A stretch of 64,000 nt of DNA, from contig NZ_JAUSRF010000013.1 of assembly GCF_030811685.1 (NCBI RefSeq), positions 62,001 to 126,000 of the forward strand, in the 5' to 3' direction. A model generated the notes under the pieces. That model ran no database searches. It was not told the DNA's origin and saw nothing but the letters and a program-made list of their open reading frames with translations. This document shows positions 37,365 to 45,869 of the stretch, piece after piece. The DNA comes from Neorhizobium huautlense. Its GTDB lineage: Bacteria; Pseudomonadota; Alphaproteobacteria; Rhizobiales; Rhizobiaceae. The number at the start of each line of letters is the position of its first letter. Position 1 is the stretch's first letter. The translations under genes and the position numbers were made by a program.

Positions 37365-38312
37365 TCACCCGAGAATGGCGGCGATTGCCGCGTCGATATC
37401 GGCCGGTGCATTCACGGCAACGCCGGAAATATTCTTGTCGATGCGGCGGGCAAGGCCGGTCAGCACTTTTCCCGAACCGACTTCATACAGCGTGCTCACG
37501 CCATTGGCGCCGAACCATTCCACCGTCTCGCGCCAGCGCACCTGACCGGTGACCTGGGTGACGAGCAGGTTGGCGATCTCTTCAGCATCGGTCACCGGAG
37601 CGGCGCGCACATTGGCGACAACCGGCACGACCGGGTTGTGTTTTTCGACCTTGTCGAGCGCATGGCGCATGGCGATTGCAGCTGGCGCCATCAGGTCGCT
37701 GTGGAAGGGTGCCGAGACCGGCAGCATGATGGCACGCTTGGCGCCCTTTTCCGTTGCCAGAGCCGCCGCCTTTTCGACGGCTGCCTTGGAACCGGAAATC
37801 ACCAGCTGGCCGCCGCCATTGTCGTTGGCGATCTGGCAGATGCCGGCGTCGCGGGCCGCAATGCAGATGGCCTCGACGTCACCATGCTCGAGGCCGATGA
37901 TTGCCGCCATGGCGCCCTCGCCCACCGGAACCGCCGACTGCATGGCATCGCCACGGATGCGCAGAAGACGCGCGGTATCTGCAAGCGAGAAGGTGCCGGC
38001 AGCACAGAGCGCCGAATATTCGCCGAGCGAATGGCCGGCAACGAAACCGACATGGCTTTTCAGATCGAGGCCGCGGGCTTCGAGCACACGCAGAGCGGCG
38101 ATGGAAACGGCCATCAGCGCCGGCTGCGCATTGGCGGTCAGCGTCAGCGTGTCTTCCGGACCATTCCACATGATCTCGGAGAGTTTCTGGCCGAGTGCGT
38201 CATCGACTTCCTCGAAAACCGCGCGGGCTTCCGGAAAGGCGTCGGCAAGGTCTTTGCCCATGCCGACAGCCTGGCTGCCCTGACCGGGAAATGTGAATGC
38301 GATGTTGCTCAT
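37365..38312 (-). CDS. fabD: Malonyl-CoA:ACP transacylase
   Basis: 315 residues from the ATG at 38312 (MSNIAFTFPGQGSQAVGMG), with AGGAAAC upstream. The nucleophile Ser lies in GHSLGEYSAL, with the partner His in SAPFHSDLM. It loads malonyl onto ACP. It is the first gene of the reverse-strand fab block. Confidence 0.97.
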   Translation of the reverse strand: MSNIAFTFPGQGSQAVGMGKDLADAFPEARAVFEEVDDALGQKLSEIMWNGPEDTLTLTANAQPALMAVSIAALRVLEARGLDLKSHVGFVAGHSLGEYSALCAAGTFSLADTARLLRIRGDAMQSAVPVGEGAMAAIIGLEHGDVEAICIAARDAGICQIANDNGGGQLVISGSKAAVEKAAALATEKGAKRAIMLPVSAPFHSDLMAPAAIAMRHALDKVEKHNPVVPVVANVRAAPVTDAEEIANLLVTQVTGQVRWRETVEWFGANGVSTLYEVGSGKVLTGLARRIDKNISGVAVNAPADIDAAIAAILG

Positions 38313-38406
38313 TGGGGTCGTTTCCTTTCCCTGAATTTGCCTTTCCATTCACATTCCGGCCTTGCAAGTCAAGGGTTTCGGGGTTTTGACACCCCGTTAC
38401 CCCCTG

Positions 38407-39696
38407 TTAACCGCCCGAAACGAGGCTCATGACCTCATTGACGCACAACACCACGAACAGCAGCGCCGAGGCTCCCAGCAGGCCGTTGGAGAGCCAGCCA
38501 TTGCGCCACTCTTTCGGCACACGCGAGGAATTCAGCAGCCAGATGAGGGTGATCGCCAGGAAGGGCATGAAGAAGGCCCCGAGAGCGCCATAAATGATGA
38601 CCAGCGTGAACGGACGGCCGAACCACAGAAGCGCCATCGGCGGGATGGTGAGCCAGAACAGGTAGAACTTGAAGGCCGGCGTCTTTTCGAGACCATCGCG
38701 CGAACCGCTGTTTCCGCCACGCACGCTGCGCACGAAATCCGCAAACAGCAGAGACACGCCGTGCCAGACGCCGAGAATGGAGGAAATGGTCGTAGCAAAG
38801 AACCCGACCAGGAAGGTCTTGGCGACAAACGGGCCAAAGCGGTCTTCCAGAACCTTGTCGAGATCGAGCAGGCCGCGATCACCGGTCGAAAGGGCGATCT
38901 GGGCGGTATAAAGCAGTTCTGCACCGACGATCAGCATGGCGACGACAAAGATGCCGGTCATGATATAGGCGACGCGGTTGTCGAGGCGCATGACACCCAT
39001 CCAGGCAGGCGTGCGCCAGCCCTTGGCATTCACCCAGTAACCGTAGGAGGCCATGGTGATGGTGCCGCCGACGCCGCCGATCAAGCCGAGCGTATAGATA
39101 GCGGAGCCTTCCGGGATAGTCGGGACGAGACCGGTCAGTGCGGCACCGACATCCGGCACGACGAGAATGGCGATGCCCACGACGATGATGAACATGATGG
39201 CGATAAAGAGCTTCATCACGTTCTCGAAGACTTCATAACGGTTGAACGCCACGAAGGCCGCGCAGACGAGGCCGGACATCATTGCCCAGGCCCAGAGCGG
39301 CAGGAAGGGGAAGAGTGCGGCGAGCGGCAGCGCCGTCGCGCTCATGGCAGTGGCGCCATACACGAAACCCCAGATCATGATGTAGATGCCAAAATACCAG
39401 CTCGTCCATTTGCCGAGAGACTTCCAGCCATCCAGCATGGTGGAGCCTGTGGCGAGGTGATAACGGGCAGAACCTTCCGCGAGCGCGATCTTGACGATGC
39501 AGCCGATGACGGCGGCCCATAACAGCGCGTAACCGAAACGCGACCCGGCAATCAGCGTGGCGACGAGATCGCCGGCTCCAACGCCGGTGACGGCAACCAC
39601 GATACCAGGGCCGATGAGTTTCCAACGTCCCGTCTTCGGCGGATCGCCGGCATCCGGGAAACCGCGTTCGTCAAATTGCGCGCCATTATCGGCCAT
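38407..39696 (-). CDS. Nramp-like transporter with altered metal-binding motifs
   Basis: 429 residues with about eleven membrane segments in the Nramp/LeuT pattern (KLIGPGIVVAVTGVGAGD, SRFGYALLWAAVIG). In membrane helix 1 the family DPGN is GAGD (residues 40-43), and in helix 6 the Met-Pro-His motif is replaced by TITMASYGYW. Both are direct metal ligands in Mn/Fe Nramps, so the substrate is probably different. It starts with ATG at 39696 after a purine-poor leader. It is separated from the fab genes and divergent from the aldo/keto reductase. Confidence 0.82.
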   Translation of the reverse strand: MADNGAQFDERGFPDAGDPPKTGRWKLIGPGIVVAVTGVGAGDLVATLIAGSRFGYALLWAAVIGCIVKIALAEGSARYHLATGSTMLDGWKSLGKWTSWYFGIYIMIWGFVYGATAMSATALPLAALFPFLPLWAWAMMSGLVCAAFVAFNRYEVFENVMKLFIAIMFIIVVGIAILVVPDVGAALTGLVPTIPEGSAIYTLGLIGGVGGTITMASYGYWVNAKGWRTPAWMGVMRLDNRVAYIMTGIFVVAMLIVGAELLYTAQIALSTGDRGLLDLDKVLEDRFGPFVAKTFLVGFFATTISSILGVWHGVSLLFADFVRSVRGGNSGSRDGLEKTPAFKFYLFWLTIPPMALLWFGRPFTLVIIYGALGAFFMPFLAITLIWLLNSSRVPKEWRNGWLSNGLLGASALLFVVLCVNEVMSLVSGG

Positions 39697-39901
39697 GCAT
39701 ACCTCCGCAAATTTATTCTACACACGCTCGGTTTTCAAAGCTGAAGCGCGCCACTTCCGGATGAACTAGAACTTTTTCTGCGTTTTCGACCCCGAGGACA
39801 TAAAGTTTTCGCGATACTGCCGCGAAACGGCTGTATTCCACCCTTGCGTGAGCGCAAATCCCGCTTAAGGTCGGGCTCTTCAAAGACGGGACGATTTTTC
39901 C

Positions 39902-40945
39902 ATGAAATTCAACAGACTCGGCCGGACGGACATTTCCGTTTCGGAAATCTGCCTCGGCACCATGACCTGGGGCACGCAGAACACGGAAGCCGAAGCCCAT
40001 GCGCAGATGGATTATGCCGTCGAACTGGGCGTCAACTTTTTCGACACGGCCGAACTTTACCCGACCACGCCGGCCGGTCCGGAAACCTATGGCCGTACCG
40101 AAGAACATATCGGCACCTGGCTGAAAAAGACCGGCAGCCGCGAAAAAATCGTACTCGCCACCAAGATTGCCGGCGGTGGTCGCCCGCATATCCGTGATGG
40201 CCGCCCGATCGAGGCCGCCACCATCCGCGATGCGGTCGATGCCAGCCTGAAGCGCCTGCAGACCGATTACATCGACCTCTACCAGATCCACTGGCCGAAC
40301 CGCCCGCACTACCATTTTCGCGGGAGCTGGGATTTCGATGCTTTCGAGCAGGATCGCGAAAAATCGGTATCCGGCATCGCGGAAAAGCTGGAAACCCTCG
40401 ATGAACTGGTGAAGGCCGGAAAAATCCGCACGATCGGCCTTTCCAACGAAACCGCCTGGGGCACGATGCAATATCTGCGTCAGGCCGAGGAAAAAGGCTT
40501 TCCGCGCGTCGTTTCGATCCAGAATGAATATAATCTGCTCTATCGCGCCTTCGACCTCGACATGGCGGAAGTCTCGCATCACGGCGATGTCGGCCTGCTC
40601 GCCTATTCGCCGCTCGCTGCAGGCCTGCTGACCGGCAAATATCTGGGCGGCACGCGTCCGGCCGGTTCACGCGGCACGATCAACATGGATCTCGGCGGCC
40701 GTCTGCAGCCGCATCAGGAACCGGCGGTGGCCGCCTATGTCGAACTTGCGAAAAAATATGGGCTCGATCCGGCCCAACTGGCGATCGCATTTTGCCTCGC
40801 ACGCCCGTTCATGGCCTCGGTCATCATCGGCGCCACCGGCCTGGAACAGTTGAAGGCCGATATCGGTGCAGCCAACATCACGCTGTCGGATGACGTCCTT
40901 GCCGATATCGCCAAGGTTCACAGACAATATCCGGCGCCGATCTGA
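39902..40945 (+). CDS. Aldo/keto reductase (Tas-like)
   Basis: 347 residues. The AKR tetrad is visible: Asp and Tyr in FFDTAELYP, Lys in LATKIAGG, and His in YQIHWPNRP. The cofactor-binding end has GATGLEQLKADIGA. Its overall length and the GTMTWGTQNTEAEAHAQMDYA opening match E. coli Tas-type enzymes. It reduces carbonyls with NADPH; the natural substrate is unknown. Confidence 0.93.
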   Translation: MKFNRLGRTDISVSEICLGTMTWGTQNTEAEAHAQMDYAVELGVNFFDTAELYPTTPAGPETYGRTEEHIGTWLKKTGSREKIVLATKIAGGGRPHIRDGRPIEAATIRDAVDASLKRLQTDYIDLYQIHWPNRPHYHFRGSWDFDAFEQDREKSVSGIAEKLETLDELVKAGKIRTIGLSNETAWGTMQYLRQAEEKGFPRVVSIQNEYNLLYRAFDLDMAEVSHHGDVGLLAYSPLAAGLLTGKYLGGTRPAGSRGTINMDLGGRLQPHQEPAVAAYVELAKKYGLDPAQLAIAFCLARPFMASVIIGATGLEQLKADIGAANITLSDDVLADIAKVHRQYPAPI

Positions 40946-40972
40946 GGCACGGCATACACTTCTATTATTGGC

Positions 40973-41004
40973 GGCACGCAGGCGACTGCGTGTCGCTTTT
41001 GTTT
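40973..41004 (+). terminator. Probable terminator of the aldo/keto reductase gene
   Basis: An 8-bp stem (GGCACGCA with TGCGTGTC, one G-T pair) around GGCGAC, followed by GCTTTTGTTTC. Confidence 0.65.
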
Positions 41005-41321
41005 CTGGATTTGGCCAATCCAGGTGAAGATGATTCGCGGCCAGATCGCGCCCAACGCAATTAAGGCATTGCTAATTTCGCTTGCCCCCTGTGGAAGACG
41101 CCCCGATTCCGTACCGGGACGAAGCAGGTTCGTGACTTTCGAAATACGCGGTAAGCTCTTGTTAACGAAGGTCGCTGCGGTTTTGTGCGCCGCACTTTCC
41201 GCTCGCCGAGGTCAGCGCTAGCTTTCCGTCAATCAGTTACAAACCTGTTGCCGGAGAGCGCATCCCCTTGCGTCCAATATCTTGTGTTCGATCGGCAGCC
41301 CGAACCGCGGAAGAGAAAACC
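41005..41321 (+). other. Gene-free region before the hypothetical gene at 41322
   Basis: No supported gene. It contains a small GGATT/AATCC hairpin near 41010 and presumably the promoter of the next gene; GTTAAC at about 41161 and the AT-rich stretch near 41270-41290 are candidates. A 65-codon frame at 41024-41221 has no family features. Confidence 0.5.
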
Positions 41322-41702
41322 ATGACGATCAACGCCATCAGCTCCCTCCAGCGCTCCCTTTACACCGGCAACGATGCCGCGCTGCTCGTCACCCCCGCAA
41401 TGGGTTCTTCGGCCACGACCATGCCCAGCCAGCCGCTGATTCCAGAAAGCGAGCTGGAGACCGGTTTTCAGAACGATACCGGCAATCCCGGCCAGCCGAG
41501 ACTTGCAAAGATCGTGGAAATTCTCGACCTGATGCGGCCATTGCAGAAGAACTCGACCGGAGATGTGACGCAGAACCCGTCTCACGATGACAGCGTGCGG
41601 GCTGTTTCCGCCTTTCTCGACGGCCTTGAGGAGGATGCGATTTTCTCGACGCCCGCTGCTCCCCGCCAAACTGACCTGCAGGATCTCTACCGTCAGTTCT
41701 AA
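41322..41702 (+). CDS. Hypothetical protein, sister of the RTX-like protein downstream
   Basis: 126 residues from the ATG at 41322, after GGAAGAGA. No signal peptide, membrane segment or known domain is seen. It shares two marks with the next protein: an opening with INA (TINAISSLQRSL versus [12 protein letters not shown]) and an internal KIVEILDL versus RIVEILTL about 85 and 55 residues in. The rest is polar, with no repeats. It may be an accessory or a paralogue that lacks the repeat domain. Start at 41268 is possible but adds a non-conserved leader. Confidence 0.6.
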   Translation: MTINAISSLQRSLYTGNDAALLVTPAMGSSATTMPSQPLIPESELETGFQNDTGNPGQPRLAKIVEILDLMRPLQKNSTGDVTQNPSHDDSVRAVSAFLDGLEEDAIFSTPAAPRQTDLQDLYRQF

Positions 41703-41821
41703 GGATCGTTTCGGGCGGTTCACACCTCGTTTACCGATTCCGAAGGCCGCGATGGCTCGACGGCCCATGCAAGCATAGGATGCGAATAACAGGTCCGGCA
41801 TGACGGTGGACCCGGCCTCGC

Positions 41822-41846
41822 CGCAGGCGCAATGACGCCGCCTGCG
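41822..41846 (+). promoter_or_regulatory. Hairpin upstream of the RTX-like gene
   Basis: An 8-bp perfect stem (CGCAGGCG with CGCCTGCG) around 9 nt, ending 21 bases before the ATG. It could end the upstream transcript or fold over the leader. Confidence 0.4.
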
Positions 41847-41867
41847 CCAATCTCGCCCGGATGAAGC

Positions 41868-42755
41868 ATGGTCAGCATCAACGCATTCTACCGCAGCTCC
41901 AATGCCGGGCAGTATGCCAGCCAGCTGTTCGGCAACAACCGCCCGTCATCTGCGCCATCCACCTGGAGCAACACCTCCTCCAGCACCTATGTTCCGGGTG
42001 AAAGCGCCGCGGAAAAGGCGATTTCCCGCATCGTCGAGATACTGACACTGGGCAATGCCGATAGCGATGATCAGGCCAGCGTCTCCGAGAGCTTTGGTTA
42101 CATTACCCATGCACGTGGCACCGAAGGCGACGACACGCTGACATTTGCCGGCCGCAGCGTCTCCAATGTGGAGGCTGGAGCGGGCAATGACAGCATCATC
42201 GCCAAGACAACCACTGCGTCTTCGATCGACGGTGGTGATGGCGATGACCAGCTCAAGCTGGCGGCCCGCTTTATAAACGACATTACCGGCGGCACGGGTG
42301 ACGACACGATAGAGATTTCCGCCAAGACGGTCCTGGCCGTCGATGGTGGCGGCGGCAATGACACGCTGAAGGTCGCGGCCGATACCGTGCTTGGCCTGAC
42401 CGGCGGCGACGGAGACGACAAGATCCATGTCGAAAGCAAGCGCCTCTCCGTCTCGGGCGGCACCGGCAACGACACCGTGACCTTCAACATCAGGCGCGGC
42501 GGCTCCGCCGAATACCTGTTCGCACGGGGAGACGGCACGGATACGATCGCCAGCAACGGCGCGTTGACCATCGTGCTGACCGGCTACACGCCCGCCGAAC
42601 TTTCCGTCATGACCAGCAACAACAGGATGGTCGTCACGTTTGAGGGATCGCAGGACAAGCTTACGCTCGACTTCACGGACGGAGCGCTTGAGGCCGGCCA
42701 ACCGAAATTCGGCTTCTCCACGGAGAATGGCGCACTGAGCCTCTGGATCCGGTAA
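41868..42755 (+). CDS. RTX-like calcium-binding repeat protein with 19-residue period
   Basis: 295 residues. The N-terminal 70 residues are polar, with the RIVEILTL motif shared with the gene upstream. From about residue 84, seven GGxGxDx-type units follow ([50 protein letters not shown]). They are spaced 18-19 residues apart instead of 9, each alternating with a hydrophobic strand. A tail with [11 protein letters not shown] and a beta-rich end resembles hemolysin-type proteins. No N-terminal signal peptide is seen, so type I secretion is possible; no transporter is adjacent. Confidence 0.8.
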   Translation: MVSINAFYRSSNAGQYASQLFGNNRPSSAPSTWSNTSSSTYVPGESAAEKAISRIVEILTLGNADSDDQASVSESFGYITHARGTEGDDTLTFAGRSVSNVEAGAGNDSIIAKTTTASSIDGGDGDDQLKLAARFINDITGGTGDDTIEISAKTVLAVDGGGGNDTLKVAADTVLGLTGGDGDDKIHVESKRLSVSGGTGNDTVTFNIRRGGSAEYLFARGDGTDTIASNGALTIVLTGYTPAELSVMTSNNRMVVTFEGSQDKLTLDFTDGALEAGQPKFGFSTENGALSLWIR

Positions 42756-42802
42756 GACCCATAATCCCACCGGTGTCACACACAGCTTTTGCGTGTCGCC
42801 TC

Positions 42803-42830
42803 TTGCCATCCGGCCAAAAATCCGTATAAG
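42803..42830 (+). promoter_or_regulatory. Candidate promoter of the rpsF operon
   Basis: TTGCCA (42803-42808), a 16-bp spacer and TATAAG (42825-42830). It would give a leader of about 217 nt before rpsF. Confidence 0.5.
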
Positions 42831-42836
42831 CCGCCG

Positions 42837-43053
42837 TGTTCGACACATCCGGTCTTCTGGCTGGTGGCTGTACGGAGGGCGGGTTCCGCATCAGGAACCG
42901 CAGGGGCCGCAGGGTCCAAGCCTCCCGTGTCTCCGCTCTCGACCGTCTCGAAACAACAACTTTTCTTGCCGGCGTTTTCGCCTTCAGGAGCTGTCGTTGA
43001 GGCTTAGCCGCCGAGGTCCGGGTGAAAACAAACGCAAGAAAAGGCAAAGTTAC
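42837..43053 (+). other. Long leader of the rpsF operon
   Basis: About 217 nt without a gene between the predicted promoter and rpsF. It is GC-rich and can fold locally (for example around CCGCAGGGGCCGCAGGG). In many bacteria this leader binds S6:S18 for feedback control; I could not identify the exact CCG/ACC recognition elements. Confidence 0.35.
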
Positions 43054-43497
43054 ATGGCTCTTTACGAACACGTATTCCTTGCCCGACAGGATATGTCCGC
43101 ACAGCAGGTCGACGCCCTCGTAGAACAGTACAAGGGTGTCCTCGAAGCTAACGGCGGCAAGGTCGGGCGCGTAGAAAACTGGGGCTTGAAGTCCCTGACC
43201 TACCGCATGAAGAAGAACCGCAAGGCTCACTACGCCCTGATGGACATCGATGCTCCGGCTGCTGCCGTGCACGAAATGGAACGTCAGATGCGCATCAACG
43301 AAGACGTTCTTCGCTACATGACGATCGCCGTCGAGAAGCACGAAGAAGGTGCGTCTGCCATGATGCAGAAGCGCGACCGTGACGACCGTCCGCGTCGTGA
43401 CGGCGACGACCGTGGCCCGCGCCGCGAGTTCGGTGACCGCCCGCCGCGTCGTGACGGCGACTTCCAGCGCGCGCCGCGTCCGGCTCGCGAAGCTTAA
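43054..43497 (+). CDS. rpsF: 30S ribosomal protein S6
   Basis: 147 residues from the ATG at 43054 ([15 protein letters not shown]). The S6 fold is followed by a charged Arg/Asp-rich tail of about 40 residues ([11 protein letters not shown] and similar), as in other rhizobia. It pairs with S18 in the 30S platform. rpsR follows 23 bp later. Confidence 0.97.
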   Translation: MALYEHVFLARQDMSAQQVDALVEQYKGVLEANGGKVGRVENWGLKSLTYRMKKNRKAHYALMDIDAPAAAVHEMERQMRINEDVLRYMTIAVEKHEEGASAMMQKRDRDDRPRRDGDDRGPRREFGDRPPRRDGDFQRAPRPAREA

Positions 43498-43520
43498 TCG
43501 GCTAGAAGGGATCAAACACA

Positions 43521-43763
43521 ATGGCTGAATCTTCTCCGGCTCGCCGCCCGTTCCATCGTCGTCGCAAGACCTGCCCGTTCTCGGGTGCAAACGCGCCGAA
43601 GATCGACTACAAGGACGTTCGTCTGCTGCAGCGCTACATTTCTGAGCGCGGCAAGATCGTTCCTTCGCGTATCACCGCAGTTTCCCAGAAGAAGCAGCGC
43701 GAACTGGCTCAGGCCATCAAGCGCGCCCGTTTCCTCGGCCTGCTGCCGTACGTCGTAGCTTAA
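43521..43763 (+). CDS. rpsR: 30S ribosomal protein S18
   Basis: 80 residues, with [15 protein letters not shown] and the conserved [18 protein letters not shown] single Cys remains, so no zinc site. It binds S6. A hairpin after the stop may lower transcription into the downstream genes. Confidence 0.97.
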   Translation: MAESSPARRPFHRRRKTCPFSGANAPKIDYKDVRLLQRYISERGKIVPSRITAVSQKKQRELAQAIKRARFLGLLPYVVA

Positions 43764-43772
43764 TGATTGTTG

Positions 43773-43806
43773 GACCCGCTGATTAAGTTTCAGCGGGTCT
43801 AATTTC
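43773..43806 (+). terminator. Hairpin after rpsR, partial terminator
   Basis: A 10-bp perfect stem (GACCCGCTGA with TCAGCGGGTC) followed by TAATTTCCC. The weak T-run fits attenuation between rpsR and the DUF2232/rplI part of the operon. Confidence 0.6.
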
Positions 43807-43923
43807 CCTCCCGCGTTGGGCGCGGATCGGACCGAACTGCCGGCCCACAAGGCCAAAACCCATGTTGGGGATTTCAGGCATTCCGCCCTCCCCTAACTGC
43901 TCGACACGCAGGACAGCGAAACC

Positions 43924-44934
43924 GTGAACGCACAGATAAAGACAGTATTGCCGACCGGCATCATCGCCGGCATTGCCGCGACCATGCTGGTGCTGGGCGC
44001 GTCTACGCAGTCGTTCCTGTCGACCATTCTCTTCGCATCCTCCGCACTTCCCATTCTGATTGCCGGTCTCGGCTGGGGCAATCGCGCCGCCATCATCGCC
44101 GTCCTCTCGTCCGCAGTGCTCGGCGCCATCATGGTCTCGCCGACCTTTGCGTTGATGATCGGCGTCTTCACGCTGATCCCGGCCGGCTGGCTGTCGCATC
44201 TTGCAAACCTGGCGCGCCCGGCTTCCGAACTCGGTGGCCCCGACAACCTGATGGCCTGGTATCCGATCTCGGATATCCTCATGCATCTGTGCGGCCTGGT
44301 GACAATAGCGCTGATCATTCTCGGCTTCATGATCGGTTATGGCCCGGAACTGACCAATTCCATCGTCGATGCCATGAGCGCATCTCTGAGCGCCCCGAAT
44401 TCCGAATTCGCCGGTGATCCGCAGGCGCTGGCGCAGATCCAGCAGAGCCTTGAGCAGACCAAGTCGATCATCGTGCTTCTGATGCCGGTGGTTCAGGGTG
44501 CAGCATGGGTGGCACTGCTGTTCGCCGCCTTCTATTTCGCGGTTCGCATCGTTTCCCGTTCCGGCCGCGCCGTGCGTCCGCGCGAAGACATGCCGTCGGC
44601 GCTGCGCATGAACCGCAATGCCATCTTCATCTTCCTCGCCGGCATCCTGATGATGTTTGCCGGTGGTGTGCCGGCCATGATCGGCGCCACCATCTGCGGC
44701 ACATTCGGCGGCGGTTTCGTGATGTCCGGTTTCGCCGCGCTGCATTTCCGCAGCCTCGGCAAGGACTGGCGCATTCCGGCGCTGACGCTCTGCTACCTCT
44801 CCACGATGATGATGCTTCCGGCCTTTGCCGTGCTCATTCTCGGGCTTTTCGATACCCGCCGCACGATTGCACTGACACCGGTGAAGGCTGCGGACGGCAA
44901 ACAGACCAATACAGATATCAACGAACAGAACTGA
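43924..44934 (+). CDS. DUF2232 membrane protein
   Basis: 336 residues from the GTG at 43924. About eight hydrophobic segments are visible, with short charged loops and an acidic or polar C-terminus. It belongs to the YybS/DUF2232 group by its position between rpsR and rplI and its topology; the function is unknown. The fixed location in the ribosomal-protein operon of rhizobia suggests a link to growth or membrane energetics, which is inference. Confidence 0.82.
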   Translation: MNAQIKTVLPTGIIAGIAATMLVLGASTQSFLSTILFASSALPILIAGLGWGNRAAIIAVLSSAVLGAIMVSPTFALMIGVFTLIPAGWLSHLANLARPASELGGPDNLMAWYPISDILMHLCGLVTIALIILGFMIGYGPELTNSIVDAMSASLSAPNSEFAGDPQALAQIQQSLEQTKSIIVLLMPVVQGAAWVALLFAAFYFAVRIVSRSGRAVRPREDMPSALRMNRNAIFIFLAGILMMFAGGVPAMIGATICGTFGGGFVMSGFAALHFRSLGKDWRIPALTLCYLSTMMMLPAFAVLILGLFDTRRTIALTPVKAADGKQTNTDINEQN

Positions 44935-44953
44935 CACCCGAAAGGATAATACA

Positions 44954-45529
44954 ATGGACGTCATTCTTCTTGAACGCATCGCCAAGCTCGGCCAGATGGG
45001 CGAGACCGTAAAGGTCAAGGACGGCTTTGCCCGTAACTACCTTCTGCCGCAGGGCAAGGCGCTGCGCGCCAACGAAGCCAACAAGAAGCGCTTCGAAGCC
45101 GAACGCGCCACCCTTGAAGCCCGTAACCTTGAGCGCAAGGGCGAAGCCCAGACCGTTGCCGACGTTCTCGGCGGCAAGACCTTCCTCGTCGTCCGTTCGG
45201 CCGGCGAAACCGGTCAGCTCTACGGTTCTGTTGCTGCCCGCGACATCGTTGAGGTTCTGGCTGAAGAAGGCTTCAACATCGGCCGCAACCAGGTCGACCT
45301 GAACACCCCGATCAAGACCATCGGCCTGCACAGCGTCACGCTGCACCTGCATTCGGAAGTCGAAATCGAAATCCAGCTCAACGTTGCCCGTTCGGCTGAA
45401 GAAGCAGAACGTCAGGCCAAGGGCGAAAGCCTCACCTCGGCCGACGCCATCTACGGCGTTGACGAAGACGCCCTGCGTCCGGAAGATTTCTTCGATCCGG
45501 AAGCCGACCAGGACGGCGACGACGAATAA
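44954..45529 (+). CDS. rplI: 50S ribosomal protein L9
   Basis: 191 residues. The N-domain [36 protein letters not shown] is unmistakable in its start and GFARNYLLP. The C-terminal domain is followed by an acidic tail of about 30 residues ([15 protein letters not shown]) usual in alphaproteobacteria. It is 19 bp after the DUF2232 gene and ends at a strong terminator. Confidence 0.97.
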   Translation: MDVILLERIAKLGQMGETVKVKDGFARNYLLPQGKALRANEANKKRFEAERATLEARNLERKGEAQTVADVLGGKTFLVVRSAGETGQLYGSVAARDIVEVLAEEGFNIGRNQVDLNTPIKTIGLHSVTLHLHSEVEIEIQLNVARSAEEAERQAKGESLTSADAIYGVDEDALRPEDFFDPEADQDGDDE

Positions 45530-45559
45530 TATTTTTCTCGCAGATTTTTCTGCGGGTCG

Positions 45560-45588
45560 CGCCCGGGCTGCAAGGCCCGGGCGTTTTT
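45560..45588 (+). terminator. Intrinsic terminator of the rpsF-rplI operon
   Basis: A 9-bp perfect GC stem (CGCCCGGGC with GCCCGGGCG) around TGCAAG, then TTTTTG. The remaining 281 bp up to dnaB hold no supported gene. Confidence 0.93.
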
Positions 45589-45869
45589 GTTTGTGCGGCC
45601 GCGCGACAATATGCATACGACCGACACCAAACCCGTTTCGACTCGACATCAGATGCGTTAGACTCCCCTAATGTGAAGCCGAGTCGCATCCGCCGCACAG
45701 TCAACCGGATTTGCCACTTCGTTGCGTTTTTTCTTGCGCCTGTGAACTGCTGTGGGAAATGCTTTTCTCGCCGGTCCGGCGTTCCAAGCCGCGGCGAATG
45801 CTTCTACAAGCAGACGATACCAAAAGACGCTGACGACCTGACCGCTTAAAAAGACGGATAAAAAGACCG

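Noticed and set aside
42100-42500. DNA-level tandem repeat in the RTX-like gene
   Set aside because: The periodicity is at protein level; the nucleotide sequence of each unit varies, so it is not a simple satellite.
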